Of a DNA stretch of 64,000 bases, positions 9,096 through 18,900 are shown piece by piece. The number at the start of each line of letters is the position of its first letter. The stretch's first letter is position 1. The translations under genes and the position numbers were made by a program. The stretch is taken from the NCBI GenBank assembly GCA_910584155.1, contig CAJTYG010000001.1, positions 82,023 through 146,022 of the forward strand, given 5' to 3'. The DNA is from an uncultured Christensenella sp. GTDB taxonomy: Bacteria; Bacillota; Clostridia; Christensenellales; CAG-917. The notes under the pieces were generated by a model. The model saw only the letters and a program-made list of their open reading frames with translations, ran no database searches and was not told the DNA's origin.

Positions 9096-9575
9096 TCATT
9101 CTAATTCTTCGAGTTTTATTACAGTGTTATTTAACGCCAAATAGACATTGAACTTATAATTATTCTTTTCATTACTAGCGATTATCATAATAGGCTCAGG
9201 ACACTTATAATCTTTTTGTTTAGAAATAGATAACAGTTGGTTAATATCAGTAGAGCTCGCTGTGGGAGTTGCATAAGGATGCAAGTGCCATTCGCCCAAA
9301 TAATATTCATTTTTTTCCCATAGTTCTCTTAATTTGGCCGTCAAACCTGAAACACCACGAACAAATGAGAATCTTTTTATAATAGAATCGGTAGGGGGTA
9401 GATGAAAAGTTTTAATAGTTGCTATTGAATTATTATTTTCATAGGTGCCGGTTAAAATTCCACCTATTTCATTTGACGAAACAGATAGAGTGTCATTGAG
9501 TATTTTTATAATAGTATCGGTCTCAAATTTTACACATAAATCTTTATATTTAAAAATCTTATTCTGACCACTCAT
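9096..9575 (-). CDS. cap3: CBASS Cap3, JAB/MPN isopeptidase
   Basis: Cap3 proteins are JAB-family zinc isopeptidases that remove the CD-NTase from its Cap2-made conjugates. The 159-residue product shows the complete JAB active site: Glu36 in NEIGGIL, then E-W-H97-L-H99-P with the downstream Asp110 in TASSTD (H-x-H-x10-D). It starts with ATG preceded by AGAGGT, and its first 17 bases overlap the end of cap2, so translation is probably coupled. The short single-domain form is typical of type II CBASS. The match to JAB is strong, and the assignment to Cap3 rests on the neighbouring cap2 and CD-NTase genes. Confidence 0.92.
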   Translation of the reverse strand: MSGQNKIFKYKDLCVKFETDTIIKILNDTLSVSSNEIGGILTGTYENNNSIATIKTFHLPPTDSIIKRFSFVRGVSGLTAKLRELWEKNEYYLGEWHLHPYATPTASSTDINQLLSISKQKDYKCPEPIMIIASNEKNNYKFNVYLALNNTVIKLEELE

Positions 9576-11316
9576 CTACTACCTCTATTTTATATTTATT
9601 TAATTTCCAGTGAATGCAAGAATTTGTAAATGTTTCTTGTTCTTTTTGTTCAATTGCCTTTACTAGAATACTTGACCAAATATTGATATCATCAAATCTA
9701 GCAGGGAATACAGGATGATAACAGCCAACGCCTTGCATAACTAAATCTTGTTCAGTCAATTCTAAGTCATCAATAATTTTTTTATAGATAGGCACAATTC
9801 TATTTTGATATTCATCTGTGTTGAATAGCTTGCCCTTATTAAAATAGACAATAAAGTCTGTAGCCCCATATCCGACAGCGGCTATTACAAATAATTTATC
9901 GTCTTTAAATTCATAAGTTTTAAGCAGTTTGATTACTTCTGGATTTGCGGAGCAATCTATAATTATGTTGGCTGACTTTAACTTGCTGATATTGGATGAT
10001 TGTAAGTCGCCGTTAGAAGAAACCGTTAAATTGGGATTGTTCTTCGTAATTTTATCTTTTATCGCTACAACCTTATATTTCCCATTGTCATCTAAGTTTA
10101 GAATATGGCGAGCTATATTAAAATATGTAAAATGATCAGAATCATATAAGGCGATTTCGTCAAATCCCAATCTTGAAAGATTCTCTGCCAAAAGAGATCC
10201 TATAGCGCCTAGACCAATTATAGCGATATTTTTTTGAGCAATGCTTGAGTCCATTTTCCCTCTTGAAAGTAAATATTCATTATCTATATTCTCTGAAAAG
10301 CAATATTTAATTTTGCCTTTGAATAGATTTAAATAGTACTTTAATTTGCTGTGAGTAGAATTTCGAAAACCGTTTTGGGGATAATTAAATGCTGGAAGTT
10401 CTATAAACAGCCAGCTCATAGTGCGATTCGGGCCGTTGATTTTAGCAGGAATAGGGAAAGTCAAACATAAAATCTTGCCCGCTGCAATCATATTGCTTTT
10501 GATAAATAGCTTTGTTAATGTGCCTAATAAGTCTATTTCTTGGTCTTGACAAATTTTTATTAAAGATTCCCATTTGACTGGAAAACTCCACGGTAATTCC
10601 AGTGGTAGTTTTTTTAATTTTATCCAAACGGAATGTTTGCTTAAAATTCTAGCACTTTCAATATAATTCCCCCAAAAGACTCGGCCTCTACTTTCATCAT
10701 AATCGATATTATATATTTCTTTGAGTACAAGATAGTTTGCTTCTCCAAATGTTTTTTCAGCTAATTGAGCATAACCGAAAGTGTATGGGAAAGCAACCCA
10801 ATTATCCAAGCTGTTTTCTTTATATAAACACTTAAAATCAGATAGAGCATAATCAGTCAAAGGTATCTCAAAAGGATCATTATTTTTTACCAATTCATTT
10901 TTTGATGCTTTAGTTATCCATTCAATAGCTCTATCTAAATACCATTTGAATATATCTATATAATCTTTTGGTAAGTAGTCAAATGATTGATTGTCAAGAA
11001 CATGTAATGTACGGTCTAAGCATAATTTTCCTTGATAATATGGAGCAGCTGGTTCATCATCACGATTTAAAGATTGATGTTGAAAAGTAACTTTTATCCC
11101 ACCATCTTTTGCGGGATAAAAGTCTATCTGCTTTTCATGAAAAATAATCACCCAATGAGTTACTAAAGGAATAAAAGCATTATTTGATTCGTTTAATGTA
11201 ATACTTATTTTCATCAAATAGTCATCCTTAAATTTGTATACATCTTCAAGAATTTCTACATTATTATAAGTATCAATTATGCTTCTTGCCTCTCTAATCT
11301 GTTGTTCGCTTATCAT
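9559..11316 (-). CDS. cap2: CBASS Cap2, E2-E1 ubiquitin-transfer-like fusion
   Basis: Cap2 primes the CD-NTase by linking its C-terminus to a target, using an E1 adenylation domain fused to an E2-like domain. In this 585-residue protein the N-terminal E2-like domain has the candidate catalytic Cys99 in GKLCLDR. The E1/ThiF domain starts near residue 360 with the nucleotide-binding motif IIGLGAIGS, followed by the N-x-x-R-H element (FNIARH). The E1 catalytic Cys is about residue 532 (GVGCYHP). All expected sites are present. The start overlaps the CD-NTase stop in ATGA (11313-11316), which means tight coupling, as in other type II CBASS operons. Confidence 0.93.
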   Translation of the reverse strand: MISEQQIREARSIIDTYNNVEILEDVYKFKDDYLMKISITLNESNNAFIPLVTHWVIIFHEKQIDFYPAKDGGIKVTFQHQSLNRDDEPAAPYYQGKLCLDRTLHVLDNQSFDYLPKDYIDIFKWYLDRAIEWITKASKNELVKNNDPFEIPLTDYALSDFKCLYKENSLDNWVAFPYTFGYAQLAEKTFGEANYLVLKEIYNIDYDESRGRVFWGNYIESARILSKHSVWIKLKKLPLELPWSFPVKWESLIKICQDQEIDLLGTLTKLFIKSNMIAAGKILCLTFPIPAKINGPNRTMSWLFIELPAFNYPQNGFRNSTHSKLKYYLNLFKGKIKYCFSENIDNEYLLSRGKMDSSIAQKNIAIIGLGAIGSLLAENLSRLGFDEIALYDSDHFTYFNIARHILNLDDNGKYKVVAIKDKITKNNPNLTVSSNGDLQSSNISKLKSANIIIDCSANPEVIKLLKTYEFKDDKLFVIAAVGYGATDFIVYFNKGKLFNTDEYQNRIVPIYKKIIDDLELTEQDLVMQGVGCYHPVFPARFDDINIWSSILVKAIEQKEQETFTNSCIHWKLNKYKIEVVDEWSE

Positions 11317-12398
11317 GCAAATCTGCCTTCTGAGTTTATTATTGAAGGACCTTTTCTATCTGTAAAAGATGAAGTTGGGGTTCTATATACAGGGAACTCA
11401 TTTCCAAAAATTTTTTGCCACAATTTAGAACTCTCAGTTTTGTCTTGTTCATAATAAGCTTGTGAAGCTATCTTTGCCGCATTTCTAACTTGAGTTATAA
11501 ATTGTTCATAATCTTCTTGTGTTACTCTAGCAAAAACATCATGTTCGGGAACGCCAATATCGGGTAATTTAGGTTTTATAATGGATACTTTTGATATTGC
11601 ATTAAAAGCTTCATAAATAGCTTCTTCCAATGTCAAATAGTTATAATCTAATACATAAACTCCTATGAAATGCTCAAGAGGATAGCTTTTAATTGTGGCT
11701 AATCCGACGAAATTATTATTCCACCATTTAAATGCACGAACTACTTTTTTAAATGTTTTGTTTGTATTCTTATGCTTTTCATTTGTCCACTGTATTTGTG
11801 CTATTGGATGTGTTTGGTCCCACTTATGAGCTTTTCTATCTGGAATCATAAGATATTCATCTCTCCAATTGCTATGTTTATGTATTAATTGAGTTAGATT
11901 ATTTTCCATATAGTCTTCATCTAAAAAATGCGAAAAATAACCGGTATCTTTTCTAAAGGCTTCCGTCAACAATTGCTGCATGGAATTGGATGGCAGGGCA
12001 GTTGGAACTAAATCAATAGAATAATCGCTCATTGTGATTCCCAATGACCGTCCTTGTTTGCGCCATTTCCCGGGATAATATTTATTTAAAAAATCTTTAA
12101 ATGCATCTAGGGCTTGATCTGGATTTTTTTTGTTTGGATCAGTATTATTAATATCGTCCGTCCAAATAAAATCAGTAACCACAACAATGTCAATATCAGC
12201 TTTATCATCGCCAACGGCTTTAACGGCAGTATTACGGGCCATACTTCCTTGCATAAATGTGGTTATGACATGTTTGCCTACTGGATGATCATGAAGCCTT
12301 TTGTCTAGAGTTTCATAGCTCTTTTTTAAATCATCTCTAATAGATTGTTGCACATTAATTTTAGAGATGAAATCATTAAAATTAGTATTACAGTTCAT
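11313..12398 (-). CDS. CBASS CD-NTase (cGAS/DncV-like nucleotidyltransferase)
   Basis: This enzyme makes a cyclic oligonucleotide signal after phage infection. The 361-residue product has the nucleotidyltransferase signature GS at residues 51-52 (MQGSMARNTAV), the metal-binding pair Asp68 and Asp70 (ADIDIVVV) and the third carboxylate Asp129 (YSIDLVP). The flexible C-terminus (PSIINSEGRFA) ends in Ala, compatible with being the Cap2 conjugation site. AAGGAGG sits right before the ATG, 10 bases after the SAVED gene. Clade and product cannot be read by eye. A SAVED effector suggests a cyclic di- or trinucleotide ligand (known for the family). Confidence 0.93.
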   Translation of the reverse strand: MNCNTNFNDFISKINVQQSIRDDLKKSYETLDKRLHDHPVGKHVITTFMQGSMARNTAVKAVGDDKADIDIVVVTDFIWTDDINNTDPNKKNPDQALDAFKDFLNKYYPGKWRKQGRSLGITMSDYSIDLVPTALPSNSMQQLLTEAFRKDTGYFSHFLDEDYMENNLTQLIHKHSNWRDEYLMIPDRKAHKWDQTHPIAQIQWTNEKHKNTNKTFKKVVRAFKWWNNNFVGLATIKSYPLEHFIGVYVLDYNYLTLEEAIYEAFNAISKVSIIKPKLPDIGVPEHDVFARVTQEDYEQFITQVRNAAKIASQAYYEQDKTESSKLWQKIFGNEFPVYRTPTSSFTDRKGPSIINSEGRFA

Positions 12399-12408
12399 TT
12401 TATCCTCC

Positions 12409-13581
12409 TTAAATCAGAACCCCATTAAAATAGTATCTTTTATTAACAGGATTCTTAAAAGTGTATTCTTTGATTTGACATTGACACCAATTGTTTGATC
12501 TTTGTCCTAGTGCAAATAATAATTCTGCCATACCCTTATAATATAAATTGATTGTTTGAATCTTATTTTTTCTTACAATATTTGAAACAGTGGTATTAAC
12601 TTCTTTGACAAGATTCCAAAAATCATTATTTGATGATATGTGTCCATCAAAATGAAAAGATATATAGTTTTTCTCGGCTTGAGATTCTAATTCTAATACC
12701 TCTTCCTTTATATCAATATCTCCTACACTTATTATTACATTTAGATCATGGTCAATCGGTTCGATACTTTTATCTAATTGCCATGATGTTGTATTGGATT
12801 TATAATACTGATAATCCCATATTACTGATTTATTTAATAGTGCTATATTGGCATTTTTTAATCCTAATAACTTGCCAAATGCATAAGCTGCGGAATAGCA
12901 TGCAGAAATTGAAAGCAAGTAATTTTTATTATTATATATTTTGTTCGCAATAAAGCAGTTGATTTTGGCGACGATATCTTTCCAATTTAGACTATCGTGA
13001 TTTTCATAATATACATTGAAATATGATGATAAATCTAGCAAATTTCCTTCCAAATCATACAACGCTTGAAATCGGTTATCAATAGGCGGGGCACACATTA
13101 TAGATAATAGTCCAATACTTTCATATTGAGAATTATTTGTGGAATCTATCTTATCAACTACCAACTCATCTTCACGCTTTTGTACACTACTGACCACAAG
13201 ATCTATTTTTTTGCATACAATTTTAGTGTCCGCACTAACATAATTAGCTTGAATTTCTGTGATTATTCTCGTTAATCTGGAAAAAAAAGACTTTATGACT
13301 TCTTCTTTTTTCTGATCTTTAATCCCATTAGGATAAATTTGATTATAAATTTCTTCAATATTTGCGTTGCTACTTTTTAACGAATACTCAATAAATTGAT
13401 CTAATGCTGTTTCCCGCATATCTTCAACATAGACATATGTACCATTATTGTATAGTTCATTAAAGAGTTTATCTACGGCATCTTCTATTTCTAAACAAAT
13501 GTTATTTTCTTTAGTATATTTTCTTAGTATCTTACTTATGATATTACCAATGCCAGTTATTGTCTCAAGTGTGATATCCAT
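12409..13581 (-). CDS. CBASS effector: SAVED domain with unrecognised N-terminal domain
   Basis: The C-terminal half (about 165-390) reads as a SAVED sensor, which binds the cyclic nucleotide made by the CD-NTase: YLLSISACYSAAYAFGKLLG, a W-x-Y strand (SVIWDYQYY), NVIISVGDIDI, YISFHFDGH, then IQTINLYYKGMAELLFALGQ and a final tyrosine-rich strand. The N-terminal part (about 1-155) is helical and acidic. I see no known effector fold in it: no PD-(D/E)XK motif of Cap4, no TIR, no membrane helices and no Lon-type Ser-Lys site. The gene is first in the operon, with a promoter at 13613-13640. Whatever the N-domain does is probably the killing activity (inference). Confidence 0.88.
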   Translation of the reverse strand: MDITLETITGIGNIISKILRKYTKENNICLEIEDAVDKLFNELYNNGTYVYVEDMRETALDQFIEYSLKSSNANIEEIYNQIYPNGIKDQKKEEVIKSFFSRLTRIITEIQANYVSADTKIVCKKIDLVVSSVQKREDELVVDKIDSTNNSQYESIGLLSIMCAPPIDNRFQALYDLEGNLLDLSSYFNVYYENHDSLNWKDIVAKINCFIANKIYNNKNYLLSISACYSAAYAFGKLLGLKNANIALLNKSVIWDYQYYKSNTTSWQLDKSIEPIDHDLNVIISVGDIDIKEEVLELESQAEKNYISFHFDGHISSNNDFWNLVKEVNTTVSNIVRKNKIQTINLYYKGMAELLFALGQRSNNWCQCQIKEYTFKNPVNKRYYFNGVLI

Positions 13582-13612
13582 AAATTTTGAACCTTTTAGA
13601 ATTAGTAAAGTA

Positions 13613-13640
13613 AGTATAACATATTATAGTATTTAGTCAA
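13613..13640 (-). promoter_or_regulatory. Candidate sigma-A promoter of the CBASS operon
   Basis: On the minus strand, TTGACT (bases 13640-13635) is followed after 16 bases by TATACT (13618-13613). Transcription would start about 25 bases before the SAVED gene. Read by eye; spacing is one short of ideal. Confidence 0.6.
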
Positions 13641-13696
13641 TATTTTATGAAAAATCTACATGTTAAAACTGCAAATTAATATTGTGAAATAAGTTC

Positions 13697-13725
13697 TTGC
13701 AAAAATTATAGCGTTGTTGTATACT
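13697..13725 (+). promoter_or_regulatory. Candidate promoter of the RNase III cassette
   Basis: TTGCAA (13697-13702), a 17-base spacer and TATACT (13720-13725). Transcription would start near 13732, giving a leader of about 220 bases before the RNase III start codon. Nothing else in the 375-base divergent spacer 13582-13955 looks coding. Confidence 0.55.
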
Positions 13726-13955
13726 TATGTTAGATATTTGGGAATAGGTCAATAGATTGAAATACCAGATATAAATTAACAACACTTACTATGCTTACTG
13801 GGTTTGTGCCGATGGGCTTAAGTTTGGTAGAAAGTCGGGTTAGTTTATAATTGAAATTTTGATTTATCGGACCTAAGCTAAGGATATTTTTATACTTAAT
13901 TGGGTCTTTTTCTATTCTCCAAATTCTAAATTTTATATTTTTGGAGGATTCTAAC

Positions 13956-15014
13956 ATGGGAAAACTGAGCAAAATTGAACAAACGATTGGTTATGAATTT
14001 GACAATCCAGATCTTTTACAGCAAGCATTTGTAAGAAAGTCATATTCGGCTGAACGAGGTGGGCAGAACAACGAAGTTTTGGAATTTATCGGCGACAAAG
14101 CTTTGGATATTGCGGTTGTCCGCATTATGATGGATAGATTTGGTGTCATTACAGAGGACAAGGACTATGCCGAATTTAAACTACGTAATCCAAAGTACTT
14201 TCAAACGAAATATGGTGAAGGCAAGTTTACAGATATCAAACAGGATTTGGTAAAAAAACAAGCATTGTCAAAAGCAATGGATGTGTTAGGCTTTAACCAG
14301 TATTTGATTATGGGGCAAGGCGATATAAATCAAAAGAGGCAAAATGATACATCGGTTAAAGAGGATTTATTTGAAGCAATTATAGGTGCGGTTGCCATAG
14401 ATTCTGATTGGGATATAGACGAAATAACCGAGGTCGTTAAAAATATGATCGACTTTGATGCTTATTTTAATAATGATTTTGAGAATAGCCAAAACTATGT
14501 TGGTTTGGTGCAAGAATGGTTTCAGGAAAATGAGCAGAAGTTACCACGGTATCAATATTTGAATGCAGATGAAAGAACAGGTGGAGAACCTTATTACACG
14601 CATGAAAACGGTAAAGGATTACATAAATGTCAGCTAGTATTTGATAGAGAATATTTTAATGGCTATGGAGACAACAATTCGGAGGCTCGTGAAAAATGTG
14701 CGGAATTGTTTTATGATTGGCTAGATGAGAATGGATATATTGTTGATCCTATTACAGAAGCAGTTGGCGAGCCTGATGAAGTCGAAGCGATAAGACAATT
14801 AAATGAGCTTTATCAAAAGAATTTAATTTCAAAACCAATCTACACATTTAAAGAAGGTAAGGATAAATATGGGCAAATTGAGTGGCGGTGTGAATGTTTT
14901 GTTGAAGAGAATGATGGTTCATTTTATAATTATGCGAGTTCAAAAAAAGAAGCTCAAAGAATGTCTGCATATGAGGCTTTACTTGATTTGATGGGATTGT
15001 ATGAAGTTGATTAA
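13956..15014 (+). CDS. Accessory ribonuclease III with two dsRNA-binding domains
   Basis: The 352-residue product cuts double-stranded RNA if active. The RNase III domain (about 1-165) has the signature NEVLEFIGDKALDIAV (Glu40, Glu43, Asp47) and the second acidic motif EDLFEAIIGAVAID. Two dsRNA-binding domains seem to follow, at about 182-262 (with EAREKCAELFYDWL) and 272-350 (with YASSKKEAQRMSAYEALLDL); housekeeping RNase III has one and is about 230 residues. GGAGG at 13943-13947 fixes the ATG at 13956. A+T-rich codons, the island setting and the extra domain argue against the chromosomal rnc. It is the first gene of a plus-strand cassette with two small membrane proteins and a giant helicase. 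Confidence 0.88.
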   Translation: MGKLSKIEQTIGYEFDNPDLLQQAFVRKSYSAERGGQNNEVLEFIGDKALDIAVVRIMMDRFGVITEDKDYAEFKLRNPKYFQTKYGEGKFTDIKQDLVKKQALSKAMDVLGFNQYLIMGQGDINQKRQNDTSVKEDLFEAIIGAVAIDSDWDIDEITEVVKNMIDFDAYFNNDFENSQNYVGLVQEWFQENEQKLPRYQYLNADERTGGEPYYTHENGKGLHKCQLVFDREYFNGYGDNNSEAREKCAELFYDWLDENGYIVDPITEAVGEPDEVEAIRQLNELYQKNLISKPIYTFKEGKDKYGQIEWRCECFVEENDGSFYNYASSKKEAQRMSAYEALLDLMGLYEVD

Positions 15015-15118
15015 GTTTGATGTTATAATCGTGTTAAAGCTTATTGTAATTTACATTATGAGACACAAATGGTATTTGTGGTATTTTAAAATAAGGTTAT
15101 CAAAGAAGGAGGTAAATA

Positions 15119-15454
15119 ATGCGTAGACATTATAATCCTAAAATATACAACGCATTCAGCAAAGTTAATGGAAAGATTAGAAAAGTAGGTTGTCCTAACT
15201 CAATGGTCGCATTGAAGCAATTTGGTTTTATATTTAGAATTATAGGATCGGTCCTAAATAAACTTATACATAAGCCGATTGCCGCACTTGCGTATTTTGT
15301 TAATGGGAAATACTTTTACAATAAGAGAAAGCATTCCCCATACAAAGGGAGTGCGCTTTATACTTTGATTTATTGGAGTTTACATGCGCTAATTGCAATC
15401 ATCGTGTTTGGCCTTGTTGCTTTGGCGATTTGGCTAATGGCAAAATATATATAA
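15119..15454 (+). CDS. Small membrane protein of RNase III cassette (111 aa)
   Basis: I do not recognise the family. The product is basic (many Lys, Arg and His in the first 75 residues) with one clear C-terminal membrane helix (about 85-108: LHALIAIIVFGLVALAIWLM) and a weaker hydrophobic stretch near 30-60. A strong AAGGAGG (15109-15115) precedes the ATG, so it is surely translated. A basic soluble head tethered to the membrane could hold nucleic acid or disturb the membrane when activated (inference). It lies 104 bases after the RNase III gene on the same strand. Confidence 0.72.
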   Translation: MRRHYNPKIYNAFSKVNGKIRKVGCPNSMVALKQFGFIFRIIGSVLNKLIHKPIAALAYFVNGKYFYNKRKHSPYKGSALYTLIYWSLHALIAIIVFGLVALAIWLMAKYI

Positions 15455-15540
15455 TGTTTGAATAATTACTATCATATCGATTGAAATTATTTTCTTAAAC
15501 TATATTTCTTATTTAATTAGCAATAAAGGAGTTAAAACGC

Positions 15541-15771
15541 GTGAATGTCATATTAGAAATAATTGAGATACTATTGAGTTCGATATTCGGGTTGGGAATT
15601 CCAATGACGAAAAGTTTATTGGAGTTTAAATCACAAATTGAAGCGGTTTTAAATATTTTCCCATTAGAAAAGGCAATAAATATATTTATTGCAGTTTTTT
15701 CTTCGCTCGGAATAATATTTGCAATTATGAGAAGAATTCTAGCGTGTATGAAAACGCATATAAATCATTAA
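15541..15771 (+). CDS. Very small membrane protein of RNase III cassette (76 aa)
   Basis: Unknown family. The start is GTG at 15541, preceded by AAAGGAG at 15526-15532. The 76 residues carry two hydrophobic segments (about 3-22 and 45-65: AINIFIAVFSSLGIIFAIM), then a short basic Cys/His-containing tail. It resembles holin-like or toxin-like small membrane proteins only in general layout. It sits between the 111-aa membrane protein and the giant helicase, in the same direction, with a spacer of about 195 bases before the helicase. Confidence 0.65.
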   Translation: MNVILEIIEILLSSIFGLGIPMTKSLLEFKSQIEAVLNIFPLEKAINIFIAVFSSLGIIFAIMRRILACMKTHINH

Positions 15772-15965
15772 TTTAGAATTATTAATCGGAATAGCATTTT
15801 TATATTTATATGAATACTATAGCTATAATTTAGTTAGTGTTTTTACTTACAATCTTACTAATAGCCGCTAAAATGTAAACTTGCGTATAATTTTGTCAGT
15901 TCATATTGAACAATTGACTCGATTAATGTATAATTAATTATAGTTTTAGAATTTTTGGAGATGGT

Positions 15966-18900
15966 ATGTCTAATTTAATTTTTGTTGATAGCGAGATTTC
16001 TAATGACGGGCGAGTGATAGGCGATCTTGGTGCTGTTAAAGATGACAATACAGAGTTCCATTCAGCAAACATTAGAGGATTCGAGAAATTTGTCGCAGAT
16101 GCGGATTTTATCTGTGGACACAATATAATTCATCATGATCTCATTTATATTGGCAAGGCGTTTAAAAAGAATGTATCATATATTGATACGCTGTACTTGT
16201 CCCCTTTGCTCTTCCCACGTAGACCTTATCATAAATTATTAAAAGACGATATTTTACTGTCAGAAGAATTAAATAATCCATTAAATGATTCAAAGAAGGC
16301 GAGGGATTTGTTTTATGATGAGTTAAACGCCTTTCAAGCACTTTCTTCACGTAAAAAATGGATTTACTGTGCGTTATTATTTAATTATCCTGAGTTTAAC
16401 GGTTTCTTCAAATATATTAAATTTAAGCCGTATCAATTAACATCTTTTGCAATTAAAGAAGAATTTAAAAATAAAATATGCGTTAATGCGGATATTGATT
16501 CTCTTATTAAAAATTATCCAATAGAACTCGCCTATGCATTGGCATTGATTTCAAGTGATGACAAGAGCTCAATTACTCCGCCATGGATATTAGTTAATTA
16601 TCCGAATGTAGAAAACGTAATAAGGCTTTTGTGCAACGTTCCTTGTAAAGATGGATGCGAGTATTGTGCGTCTAAACTTGATGCAAAAAAACAATTAAAA
16701 AGAATTTTTGGATATAATAATTTTCGCATTTATAATGGAGAACCGCTCCAAGAGAAGGCGGTAGTCGCCGCCGTTGAAGGCCAATCAGTACTTGCCATAT
16801 TTCCTACCGGAGGAGGTAAATCTATTACGTTTCAACTTCCAGCTCTTATGGCGGGAGAAACGATGCACGGCTTGACGATAGTAATTTCTCCTTTGCAGTC
16901 TCTTATGAAAGATCAAGTTGATAATTTGGAAGACAGAGGAATACCAGATGCGGTTACAATCAATGGATTGTTAAGCCCAATTGAGAGAAAAGAGGCGATA
17001 GATAGAGTTGCAAATGGATTAGCTTCTATCCTATATATTTCTCCTGAACAATTAAGGTCAAAAACGATTGAAAAATTATTGTTATCAAGAAACATTGCAA
17101 GATTCGTTATTGACGAGGCACATTGCTTTTCAGCGTGGGGACAAGACTTCCGAGTAGACTACCTGTATATAGGTGATTTTATAAACGAGTTGCAGAAAAA
17201 GAAAAAACTGAGTACGGCTATACCTGTGTCTTGTTTTACGGCGACCGCTAAGCCAAAAGTTATAACTGATATTTGTGATTATTTTAAAAAGAAGTTGGAC
17301 TTAACTCTTGATGTATATGCGACTAGTGCGACAAGAGAGAATTTGCATTACGCCGTTTTATATAAGGAGACGGAAGAAGAAAAATACAATACTTTACGCA
17401 GTTTAATTGAAGCAAAGAATTGTCCGACAATCGTGTACGTATCTCGAACTAAAAGAACTTTTGAACTTGCTCAGAGATTAACTAACGATGGATTTCCCGC
17501 AAGACCATATAACGGAAGTAAGATGGAGGCAACGGAAAAGATTGAAAATCAAGAAGCGTTTATTAATAATGAAGTTCAGATTATTGTTGCAACTTCTGCT
17601 TTTGGAATGGGCGTAGATAAAAAGGACGTTGGATTGGTAGTTCACTATGATATATCCGATTCATTAGAGAACTATATTCAAGAGGCTGGAAGAGCAGGTA
17701 GGGATCAAAATCTTGATGGCGAGTGTTATATATTATTTAATGATAAAGATTTAGATAAGCATTTTGTATTATTAAATCAAACGAAGTTAAGTATAAGTGA
17801 AATACAGCAAGTATGGAAAGCAATTAAAGATTTCACAAAAACTCATCAAACAGTGACGTGTTCGCCATTAGAAATAGCAAGACAAGCAGGATGGGATGAT
17901 TCAATCTCTGAAATTGAGAGTAGAGTCAAGATTGCTATTGCCGCGTTAGAAAATGCAGGTTACGTTAAACGTGGTAGAAACGTGCCAAAGCTTTATGCTA
18001 ATAGTATTCTTGTTAAGAACATGCAAGAAGCTTCATCGGTGATAGATAAATCCAATTTGTTTGATGAGAAACAAAAACTAACGGCAAAGAGAATAATTAA
18101 GTTTTTGATTTCTAGCCGTAGCATTGCGCAAGCACAAAATGATGATGCGGAATCAAGAGTAGATTATATCGCAGATAGACTAGGACTGGAAAAGTCGGAA
18201 GTTATTGACAGCATTAATATGATGCGACAGATTAAGCTGTTAGCAGACATGCAGGATATGTCTGCATATATTCATAAGGCGGAATCTCAAAATAAATCGC
18301 TTCAAATTGTAGATAAATTTGCTAAATTAGAAAGGTTTATATTATCTCAGTTATCTGAGGAAGCGAGTAGTTATAATCTAAAAGAGCTGAATGATTTAGC
18401 ATTAAATAGTGGGATACATTCTAGCGTCAAAAACATTAAATCACTAATATATTTTTGGACAATTAAAAGTGATATAGCGAAAACGGAATACTTTTCACAA
18501 AACCGTACTGATATAATCCCTGCTATATCCGTAGATAAACTTAAATCTAAAGCGAATAAACGCATTGAAATATGTAGATTTATTGTTGAAGAATTATATA
18601 ATAGAGTGCCACAAAATCAAACAAATACTGACGAAGATGTTTTGGTCGAGTTTTCTTTAGTTGGTTTGCTAGAGTCATATAAGTCAACTCCTAATATATG
18701 TGCATTAGAGGAGTCAGTCTCATTACAGGATATCTCAGATGCATTATTGTTTTTGTCAAAGATAGGCGCACTTAATTTACAAGGTGGATTTTTGGTGTCA
18801 TATAATGGCATGGAGATTAAGCGATTAATTAGAGATAATAAAATCAGATATAAAAATGAAGACTATCGCATGCTTAGCGAGTTTTATAAGCAAAAAATTC

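Noticed and set aside
13956..15014. Housekeeping rnc
   Set aside because: Apparent second dsRNA-binding domain, island composition and lack of the usual rnc neighbours argue for an accessory enzyme, though a chromosomal rnc elsewhere was not seen in this window.
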